From the NCBI GenBank assembly GCA_937901485.1, contig CALGTT010000128.1, positions 1-6,537 on the forward strand: a stretch of 6,537 bases of DNA, read 5' to 3'. Positions 1 to 5,253 of this stretch are shown piece after piece. The position numbers and the translations under genes are program-made. Position 1 is the first letter of the stretch; each line of letters opens with the position of its first letter. The notes beneath the pieces are model-generated. The model worked only from the letters and a program-made list of their open reading frames with translations, was not told the DNA's origin and did not search any database. Origin of the DNA: an uncultured Ruminococcus sp. Its GTDB lineage: Bacteria > Bacillota > Clostridia > Oscillospirales > Ruminococcaceae.

Positions 1-77
1 CCAGAGGGCGTTGCCCTCTGGACTCCCACGAGCTTTTTGAAAAAAGCTCGACCAAAAACTTTTCAGCCGCCTGCGGC
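1..77. repeat. Cluster of short inverted repeats downstream of the hub gene (possible dispersed palindromic element)
   Basis: Three perfect inverted repeats lie in the gene-free left end. The first is CCAGAGGGC-GTT-GCCCTCTGG (1-21), a 9-base stem with a 3-base loop. The second is CGAGCTTTTT-GA-AAAAAGCTCG (29-50), a 10-base arm with almost no loop. The third is GCCGC-CT-GCGGC (66-77). Between the last two is the near-palindrome AAAAACTTTT (54-63). This arrangement resembles short palindromic intergenic elements that I recall being repeated many times in genomes of gut Clostridia, though copy number cannot be judged from one window. Read on the minus strand it follows the hub gene by about 18 bases, so it could also stabilise or end the transcript. 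No stem is followed directly by a long U run, so a classical terminator is not called. The rest of positions 1-95 shows no gene. Confidence 0.6.
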
Positions 78-95
78 GCGATAGCCTTTACAGAA

Positions 96-1028
96 CTATT
101 GCTCCGCGCTATGATAAAAGCCGTCATCGTAAGCCCAGAGAGTCGTGCGGACACCGCTGCCGCCAAGCACCATACGGATGCGGCAGATGCGCGCATTCTG
201 CAAAAATGTCCCGAAGCTTACACGATCACAGAGCTGCTCGGCTTCAAAGCCGCTGTAGGTCACATATTTCGACCGCCAGCCCCTCTGTGAGAATTGACAC
301 CGGAACTGCAATGCCTGCTCCGGCTCTGAAAGATATTGCCTGTCCAGCAAAAGCTGCTTGTGCCGGACGATATCCGCCTGCACTGCCGGCGGATTTTCCA
401 GCTGATAGGCATCATAATTGTCACTGGCATCCGCCATGTGATACATGCTCACAAGCCTTGTCGTGTCCTGCATCACACCGTATTCCAGCACGCGTGCCGC
501 GGAAAGCTCCACATGCGCTCCATCCTCCGGCGGCGTAAAGCACACCGTATTCCCCCGGATGAACGGATGATGCCCCGTCAGCTTGTACGCAAAATTGATC
601 ACGCTGTCCCACATGCTCGAACCGTCCTTGACAAAAATATAACCGCTGCCCGCATACGGTTCGTAGCTTACATTCGGAAACGTGTAGAAGCCCGTCAGCA
701 GATGTTCGACCGTCATGTTCAGATGCAGTCCCGGCACGATCTCATTCTGCGCAAGCACCGAAGTAAAGCTGCGCGACTGCACCCGTACAAAGCACTGACC
801 GTTCCTGCGGTACTGCCGGATGCTGTCGGCAATGCCGAAAAACACCTGTTTCCCGTCACATTCCAGCGCGATGCCATTGACAGCCCCGTAATCCTCCCCC
901 TGCGAAAGAAAGGTCGCTGTGAGCTTTGCATAGGGAGTATACGCCTCACATTCCAGTGAAGCCGCAAGGCATCCGACCTCCGCAACGGTTCGTTCCCCCG
1001 CACGCAGGCGCAGTGTAAAGCTACGCAT
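96..1028 (-). CDS. Baseplate/tail hub-like protein (gp27/gpD/XkdQ-type)
   Basis: The 310-residue product starts at ATG 1028, overlapping the previous gene as ATGCGTAG; AGGAGG (1043-1038) lies 9 bases upstream. Residues 1-90 look like the first beta-barrel of tail hub proteins, with a strand-rich start, GDWxx-free but with the characteristic GIALECDGKQVFFGIADSI (52-70). This is followed by FVRVQSRSFTSVLAQNEIVPG (80-100, near the end of that barrel) and a following helix NMTVEHLLTGF. The RSFTSVL.NEIVPG segment is typical of the hub family that includes phage T4 gp27, P2 gpD and PBSX XkdQ. The C-terminal half (about 170-310) is again strand-rich with many aromatic residues. Hub proteins form a trimer or hexamer at the tip of the tail, at the end of the tube. 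Length matches XkdQ-like proteins of about 310-330 residues. No lytic enzyme domain is present. The preceding tail genes usually found are missing here. Confidence 0.68.
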   Translation of the reverse strand: MRSFTLRLRAGERTVAEVGCLAASLECEAYTPYAKLTATFLSQGEDYGAVNGIALECDGKQVFFGIADSIRQYRRNGQCFVRVQSRSFTSVLAQNEIVPGLHLNMTVEHLLTGFYTFPNVSYEPYAGSGYIFVKDGSSMWDSVINFAYKLTGHHPFIRGNTVCFTPPEDGAHVELSAARVLEYGVMQDTTRLVSMYHMADASDNYDAYQLENPPAVQADIVRHKQLLLDRQYLSEPEQALQFRCQFSQRGWRSKYVTYSGFEAEQLCDRVSFGTFLQNARICRIRMVLGGSGVRTTLWAYDDGFYHSAEQ

Positions 1029-1422
1029 CCTCCTGCACCTCCTGCGTCAGCACCGGACATGAAGCCGTGTGGAACTGGAGCATGACCTCTGCCGCACCCT
1101 GTCCCTCCGTGACCGTATAGGCACACAGCCGCGCACCGGAAAAGCAAAGCCCGTGCACGGTGATCTCCTCCTGCGTGCCCGCCGCCAGCCGTCCGGCAAG
1201 CTCCGCCGTCACCGCAGCAGTATCCTGCATGGGCGCAAGCTTCCCCTCCAGCGTGAATCTTGTACCCTTCGAATAGCTTGCCGTGACACCGGCAGCACCG
1301 CCGGAGGTGTATTCCTCCTTCAGCACGCGGACACCGCTTGTTTTCCATGCTGAAAGATACAGCTGCACACCACCCACCGCCACCGGATAACACTTTACCG
1401 GCTGCAAGATCATTTCCGTCAT
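1021..1422 (-). CDS. Unrecognised 133-residue phage structural protein
   Basis: I do not recognise this family. The start at ATG 1422 is well supported: it overlaps the previous stop as ATGA, and GGAGGG (1434-1429) lies 6 bases upstream. A second ATG at 1413 is possible. The product looks beta-rich, with short strands such as GVQLYLSAW, GTRFTLEGKL, EEITVHGLCFSG, RLCAYTVTEG and AEVMLQFHTA, and one helix-like stretch around AAVTAELAGRLAAG. Such alternation suits a tail-tube-like or baseplate beta-sandwich protein. The gene overlaps the hub-like gene by 8 bases and carries that gene's ribosome binding site inside its own coding end, so the two products are probably made in matched amounts and may act together. 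The tail/baseplate role is inference only. Confidence 0.6.
   Translation of the reverse strand: MTEMILQPVKCYPVAVGGVQLYLSAWKTSGVRVLKEEYTSGGAAGVTASYSKGTRFTLEGKLAPMQDTAAVTAELAGRLAAGTQEEITVHGLCFSGARLCAYTVTEGQGAAEVMLQFHTASCPVLTQEVQEDA
1029..1043 (-). promoter_or_regulatory. Tandem ribosome binding sites before the hub gene
   Basis: Two AGGAGG copies (1043-1038 and 1034-1029) lie inside the end of the preceding gene, where they encode QEVQED. The first is 9 bases from ATG 1028, a good distance; the second abuts the start codon and should be too close to act. The GCAGGAGG repeat may compete for the ribosome and tune hub output. Confidence 0.6.
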
Positions 1423-1832
1423 GCCGTTCCCTCCGTTTTCTGTACACAGATTGCACCATGCAGGCGAAATTCCCCACCATACACCATTTTCTGCAATTTC
1501 ACATCTACCTGCGGCATTCCTGCATCAAAGCGCAGGAACAGGCAGTCCGTACCGAGCATGGCAGGAACGGTCACTGCCAAGAAATGCCGCACCAGATCCT
1601 GCGCATCCGCCGTCATGGGTGCAAGCAGATCCGCGCGGACATCCGCTGTGAACGGATACACCGCCCCCGCTTCGCATGGATAGGCATCCCCGAACTGCAT
1701 ACCGCGCAGTGTCAGCACTGTGAACAGTGCATGGGATTTGCATCTGACGGGCACGGCATCGAACGCAGGGTAGACCTCCGGAATTCCGGCATTTTTCAGC
1801 CGTGCAAGGAGCATCTGACAGATCTCGTCCAT
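1419..1832 (-). CDS. Phage head-tail joining protein, possibly tail-terminator-like
   Basis: The product is 137 residues from ATG 1832, preceded by GAGGGGGAG (1845-1837). A GTG at 1847 would overlap the previous stop as GTGA and add five residues, but it has no ribosome binding site of its own. The protein begins with an amphipathic helix (MDEICQMLLARLKNAGI). It continues with alternating strands (ALFTVLTLRG, YPFTADVRADLLAPM), a helix (ADAQDLVRHFLAVTVPAML), and further strands ending near FRLHGAICVQK. This helix plus beta-sheet plus helix order resembles phage tail-terminator or minor capsid/tail-completion proteins that cap the tail where it meets the head. I do not recognise a definite family, and the function is inferred from fold pattern and position. 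Its stop overlaps the next start as ATGA. Confidence 0.5.
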   Translation of the reverse strand: MDEICQMLLARLKNAGIPEVYPAFDAVPVRCKSHALFTVLTLRGMQFGDAYPCEAGAVYPFTADVRADLLAPMTADAQDLVRHFLAVTVPAMLGTDCLFLRFDAGMPQVDVKLQKMVYGGEFRLHGAICVQKTEGTA

Positions 1833-1843
1833 ACCGCTCCCCC

Positions 1844-2194
1844 TCACACAGCCGCAAACACAAAGGCTTCATCACGCAGCAGATCGCGGCAAAGTCCCTC
1901 ATAGGAATGCACAAGCTGTACGGCAAAGCGCATCTGCTGTTCCGCGTCGGACTGCCTTGCGATCGTGCCGGCATAGGTCGCCAGTGCCTTGTCACGCGCA
2001 CCGTACATCTGCGTATAGCGCAGGTTGGCGATCGCCGCGGCGAGGTAGCACAGGCGCACCTCAGAAGCATCCGCGCCGGAGCGAAGCTTTGCCGTGACTT
2101 CATGGATCGCCGTCATCAGCAGCGGCATGTGCAGCTGCACATCCTGCTCACCGGAAAAAAGGCTGAACAATGAACCGATCATCTGCATATTCAT
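1844..2194 (-). CDS. Small helical head-tail connector-like protein
   Basis: The product is 116 residues from ATG 2194, chosen because GGGAGGGG (2207-2200) sits just upstream; longer starts to 2251 would overlap the previous gene's end and lack such a site. The sequence is mostly helical: an N-terminal hydrophobic stretch IGSLFSLF (6-13), a helix MPLLMTAIHEV, then EVRLCYLAAAIANLRYTQ (45-62) and a C-terminal LLRDEAFVFAAV. This last pattern recalls short connector proteins (gp6-like) found after the capsid gene in Firmicutes phages, which sit beneath the portal and link it to the tail. Position directly after the head genes supports this. There is no catalytic motif. The open frame is secure, the connector role moderately so. 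Confidence 0.6.
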   Translation of the reverse strand: MNMQMIGSLFSLFSGEQDVQLHMPLLMTAIHEVTAKLRSGADASEVRLCYLAAAIANLRYTQMYGARDKALATYAGTIARQSDAEQQMRFAVQLVHSYEGLCRDLLRDEAFVFAAV

Positions 2195-2228
2195 AAAAAC
2201 CCCTCCCTGCCTGATCATCCCACTGCCG

Positions 2229-3062
2229 TCAGCAGCAATATTCTGTAACATCCGTTCCTACATCACCGGCAAGCTGCACCTGCGGCGTACCGTTTTTCTG
2301 CGCAAGCAGCTCCTGCTTGAATGCCAGAAGCTCCTGAAGCTCCATTTTCTCCGCCGCCATGCACAGAGCCTTGGACACCGCGCCGCTTTTCTCCCTGCCG
2401 CAAAGCTGGAGCACCTCGGCACGCATCTGTGTTTCCACCTGTGAAAGCAGCTGCGCCTGCTGTGCAAATTTCTGTTCCATCTCCTGTGCCCCCTTTCCTG
2501 CAAAATGCTTCGTGACACCTGCCTGCACCTGCGCCGGCACAGCCACAAAGCTCCATTCATAGGCATCTCTGATATCATCAAGCACCGTATGGCAGGTCTT
2601 GTCGCCATAGGTTCTGCCCCTGACATGTCCGCACGCGCTCTCGTTCCTGTCCGCGCCGCAGACCGAGCAGACCTGCTTTCCGGCACTGCACGACACGCTG
2701 ACTTCCTTTTTGATACCGCCCTCAATCTCCGCGATGAGGTCAGCATTGGCGGCGGTGCGCACCATATACGCCTGTGCCTTCAGGCAGACATACGGTCTGC
2801 CGTCGGCAGTCTTCTTCTGCGCATCGTGCACAAGCTCCGTGTCGAAAATGCGTGCGGTCTGACCGCTGCTTTTCGGATCATGGTCAAAAATGCCCGTCTT
2901 TCCGATGAACAGCTTCTGCATCTGCGCAAGCGCGTCCTCAGAAAAACGCTCCATGTCACGGTCAATATCGTTGTCGCACAGGATCACATCAAAGAGGTAG
3001 ACCTCCTCCGCCTTGTGCTCCCTGCGAGTGAACCGGTTGAGTTTTTCAAGCTTTTCGTTCAA
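2229..3062 (-). CDS. Prohead protease-like protein with zinc-knuckle insertion and helical scaffold-like tail
   Basis: The 277-residue product starts at TTG 3062, supported by AGGAGG (3076-3071) 8 bases upstream. Residues 20-183 follow the layout of HK97-type prohead proteases: a candidate catalytic histidine in GIFDHDP (H61), a candidate serine in KKEVSVSC (S122 or S124), and a closing strand EWSFVAVPAQVQAGV (169-183) that resembles the family's EVSLVxxPANxxA motif. Between serine and closing strand lies an insertion with C132-x2-C135, C144-x-H146 and C157-H158, which looks like a small zinc-binding knuckle. Residues about 190-256 form a charged, glutamine-rich helical region suited to a scaffold. 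The protein ends in two cysteines. Such proteases normally cleave scaffold and capsid protein during head maturation. The gene follows the capsid gene, whereas the usual place is before it. Protease identity is inferred from motif order; a non-catalytic scaffold or capsid accessory protein is the main alternative. Confidence 0.68.
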   Translation of the reverse strand: MNEKLEKLNRFTRREHKAEEVYLFDVILCDNDIDRDMERFSEDALAQMQKLFIGKTGIFDHDPKSSGQTARIFDTELVHDAQKKTADGRPYVCLKAQAYMVRTAANADLIAEIEGGIKKEVSVSCSAGKQVCSVCGADRNESACGHVRGRTYGDKTCHTVLDDIRDAYEWSFVAVPAQVQAGVTKHFAGKGAQEMEQKFAQQAQLLSQVETQMRAEVLQLCGREKSGAVSKALCMAAEKMELQELLAFKQELLAQKNGTPQVQLAGDVGTDVTEYCC

Positions 3063-3113
3063 TCGGGATCCCTCCTGTTGTTTTTTGTGAGCATCCTGAC
3101 ACCGCAGTCCCCA

Positions 3114-4082
3114 TCACAGTGTCAGCATCTGCACAGCACCGTCGATGAGGGTACGGAAACCGATATTGACGGAGATCGCAATGCAGTCGAGCTGACGGTC
3201 GATGAGCTTGTCCGTTTCGAGCACCACATCACTGCTCTGAATCTGCTCCAGTGCGAAATCCTTGTCCAGACCGAGCACGGTCTTGTTGTCCAGCTGCGGG
3301 CACTTGATGAGCTTTGCGCCGAACGGCAGACGAATCTCCGTATTCTCCTCGGAGGATGCCTCGATCATCTGGTTCATTACCAGAATTTCCGCCATGACCG
3401 CCGGAGATGCCAGCACCGTGGTCAGGTCACAGCTTGTGAATCTGCCGTAGAGTGCCGCCAGATCGGAATAGGCAAGCGTACTGCCGGACTTTGCCAGCGC
3501 ACTGCCGGAGGAAGCCGTTTTCAGCACGGAAACCGCCTGACTGACCACGCTGTCGGCAAGCTGTCTGCCCACACGGCGCAGCATCAGCGCGAACACATCC
3601 AGTCTCTGCTGGCGCACTGCCTCGTAGGAAGCCTTGATGAGTCTGCCGTACTTGACGAGCGTCACCACGCCGTCGCTCTCCATGATCGCGGATGCCGGCA
3701 GCTCCTCGCCTGCCGCTGTTGTGGTGTAAGCCTCGGCATCGCTCAGCTCACAGCCCTGATAGCGGTTGGACTCACTGCGGGAAACGACCGCTGTCATGTC
3801 GGAAAGCACAGCCTCCTCCATGCCCTGTGCCACCGCGCGTCTGACAAATTCCGGAAACAGCACCGCGCTCTCCGTGGTCGTGAAGAACTTCTCCACTCTG
3901 TCGCAGAACGGGCCGTTCACGCGGATGTCAAAACGCTTGAGCTGACGCTCGTAGGCATCGAGCTTTGCAAGTCCTGTCTGCGCGTACTGCGCGGACGGAT
4001 CGGCATCCTCCAGAGCCTGCAAAAAGCTCTTGTTTGCCAGATGATACATACCCTTTTCCAGTTTTACTTCATTGTACATCAT
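3114..4082 (-). CDS. Phage major capsid protein (HK97 fold)
   Basis: This is the predicted shell protein, 322 residues from the first of two adjacent ATG codons (4082 and 4079). AAGGAGG (4094-4088) lies 5 bases before the first and 8 bases before the second, so either may be used. The N-terminal arm, about 55 residues, is helical. It is followed by the segment FFTTTESAVLFPEFVRRAV (66-84), which I recognise from Firmicutes phage capsid proteins in which the N-arm leads into the HK97 core. Further on are a spine-helix-like region (about 150-190), a serine/alanine-rich loop (186-201), and a strand-rich C-terminus with DVVLETDKLIDRQLDCIAIS (285-304) and a hydrophobic end. There is no long N-terminal delta (scaffold) domain, so scaffolding is presumably supplied by another protein, most likely the product of the next gene. 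Assignment is from motif memory, fold pattern and position after the portal. Confidence 0.88.
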   Translation of the reverse strand: MMYNEVKLEKGMYHLANKSFLQALEDADPSAQYAQTGLAKLDAYERQLKRFDIRVNGPFCDRVEKFFTTTESAVLFPEFVRRAVAQGMEEAVLSDMTAVVSRSESNRYQGCELSDAEAYTTTAAGEELPASAIMESDGVVTLVKYGRLIKASYEAVRQQRLDVFALMLRRVGRQLADSVVSQAVSVLKTASSGSALAKSGSTLAYSDLAALYGRFTSCDLTTVLASPAVMAEILVMNQMIEASSEENTEIRLPFGAKLIKCPQLDNKTVLGLDKDFALEQIQSSDVVLETDKLIDRQLDCIAISVNIGFRTLIDGAVQMLTL

Positions 4083-4087
4083 AAAAT

Positions 4088-4094
4088 CCTCCTT
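4088..4094 (-). promoter_or_regulatory. Strong ribosome binding site of the capsid gene
   Basis: AAGGAGG on the minus strand, starting right after the portal stop codon (4096-4098). It lies 5 bases from ATG 4082 and 8 bases from ATG 4079. It matches the anti-Shine-Dalgarno sequence better than the sites of most neighbours, as expected for the most abundant virion protein. Confidence 0.8.
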
Positions 4095-4095
4095 A

Positions 4096-5241
4096 TCAGT
4101 GTTCGGCTGTGTTCGTAAGACCTCTTTCAATCTCCGCAGCCTGTGCATTCTGCAAACGTGCCTGTGCCAGTTCCGTTTCATCCTGCAAATTGATATGATC
4201 CCAGACCACCGTCACAGCGGCATGGCAGCCATTGAGCTGCAAAAACATCTGTGCGATGCGGCAGATCACAGGTTCGAGAATGCGCCGGTAATATTCCAGC
4301 TCCGAAGTCAGGATATCCGCCTGCTGCACGGACATGCGCTCGGTCGATGACCAGTTCAGTCCGAGCAGAAACGGCGGAATGGAGAGCTTTGACAAGATCT
4401 GCTCCAGAAGCTGCCGCACGGGGATCTCCGTGTCCGGCATCTCGCTGTCCGCGCCGATGACCTTAATGTCCACATCTCCCACCGCGACAAAATCCCGCAC
4501 CTCGCCGCATTTCGCCGCGTGCATTCCGTCCGCCCATTCCTTCGCGATCTGCTTGGCACGCTCCCCTGCATACGCCATTTCCGCCGGATCATCCGACGGC
4601 TTGTACGTCACCGCATACCGCACATTGCCCGCACGGTCAAAATTCTGCCCCGTGCATTCATAGATCCGCAGCAGGATCTCCGCAAAAACCGGCACGCCCT
4701 GCAAAAGCGACACCCCGTAAACTCCGCCGTCCGGCGGCTTGAGTGCCGAAAACAGAATGCGCTCCGGATGGGGCAGGAGGATCTCCTCCTCACCGCGGCG
4801 CAGTACATACTGTCGCTCCATCGGGCTTGTTCCTGCCCTGACTGCCACATCACGCACCCTGCCGTTCCACAGTCCTGCCACATACTGCCCCCGACGGTCA
4901 AGCACGATCTCCCCCACCGCATTGCCGTAAACCAGCAGACTGTCCAGATAGCTGTCCATGAAGCTGTACACCGACTGCCCCGTCAGTCCCACCGGCACTT
5001 CCCGCAGAAATCTGTCAAGCTGTGCCTGCATCGACGCATCCGCACATTCCACATGGAACGAACCGATCAGCCGCACCAGCTTTGAGATCGCACCGTCCAC
5101 CAGCGGCACCGTGCGCCTGACCTTTTCAAACAGCTCATAGGCATACAGCTGTACCGGAACATCCGCCCCCGCCGCATAGCCCCGCGTGCTCTGCACAACA
5201 GAAACTTCCCCTCTGTCAGGCTTCTTCTTTCTGAACCGCAA
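4096..5241 (-). CDS. Phage portal protein
   Basis: This protein should form the ring at the capsid vertex through which DNA is pumped and to which the tail connector attaches. A start at TTG 5241 gives 381 residues and is chosen because GAGGTGA (5253-5247) matches the 16S anti-Shine-Dalgarno sequence, with 8 bases between GAGG and the start. Alternatives in the same frame are GTG 5250, which gives a GTGA overlap with the terminase stop, and GTG 5295. The N-terminus is basic (MRFRKKKPDR). Portal-like features are an early helix with PLVDGAISKLVRLIG (46-60), the SYLDSLLVYGNAVGEIV segment (97-113), and the C-terminal clip/stem region with IPPFLLGLNWSSTERMS (288-304) followed by the long helix SELEYYRRILEPVICRIAQMF (313-333, ending at the crown). 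It is slightly short for a portal. It lies between terminase and capsid gene, the standard place. The capsid gene ribosome binding site begins just after its TGA. Confidence 0.92.
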   Translation of the reverse strand: MRFRKKKPDRGEVSVVQSTRGYAAGADVPVQLYAYELFEKVRRTVPLVDGAISKLVRLIGSFHVECADASMQAQLDRFLREVPVGLTGQSVYSFMDSYLDSLLVYGNAVGEIVLDRRGQYVAGLWNGRVRDVAVRAGTSPMERQYVLRRGEEEILLPHPERILFSALKPPDGGVYGVSLLQGVPVFAEILLRIYECTGQNFDRAGNVRYAVTYKPSDDPAEMAYAGERAKQIAKEWADGMHAAKCGEVRDFVAVGDVDIKVIGADSEMPDTEIPVRQLLEQILSKLSIPPFLLGLNWSSTERMSVQQADILTSELEYYRRILEPVICRIAQMFLQLNGCHAAVTVVWDHINLQDETELAQARLQNAQAAEIERGLTNTAEH

Positions 5242-5246
5242 ATTTC

Positions 5247-5253
5247 TCACCTC
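5247..5253 (-). promoter_or_regulatory. Ribosome binding site that decides the portal TTG start
   Basis: GAGGTGA on the minus strand is a seven-base match to the anti-Shine-Dalgarno complement. Its last three bases are also the TGA stop of the terminase gene. There are 8 bases between GAGG and TTG 5241, the same distance as between AGGAGG and TTG 3062 of the protease-like gene. Confidence 0.65.

Noticed and set aside
29..60. Intrinsic terminator at the end of the block
   Set aside because: The 29-50 inverted repeat has a nearly zero loop and is not followed by a U run on either strand. The T-rich tract 54-58 on the minus strand comes after the 66-77 stem but is separated from it by GAAAAG-like bases. 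A terminator is possible but not supported.
336..959. A 207-codon plus-strand frame opposite the hub gene
   Set aside because: The product is Arg/His-rich, typical of antisense translation of a GC-rich gene, and all neighbouring genes run the other way.
719..1480. A 253-codon minus-strand frame overlapping the hub-like and 133-residue genes
   Set aside because: Its product is Gly/Cys/Arg-rich low-complexity sequence in a shifted frame, and it spans gene junctions whose starts and ribosome binding sites clearly belong to the annotated frame.
1525..2103. A 192-codon minus-strand frame over the connector and terminator-like genes
   Set aside because: The Arg/Cys/Ser-rich product lacks any motif and crosses the stop/start junction of two better-supported genes.
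3063..3113. Promoter or regulatory hairpin in the 51-base gap between capsid and protease-like genes
   Set aside because: No -35/-10 pair and only a weak three-base GTG/CAC stem could be seen; the gap mostly holds the ribosome binding site.
2505..4118. A 537-codon open frame on the plus strand across the capsid and protease-like genes
   Set aside because: It lies entirely antisense to well-supported genes. Its product is rich in His, Arg, Leu and Cys with no recognisable domain, and I found no good ribosome binding site. Its length is explained by the codon bias of the minus-strand genes.
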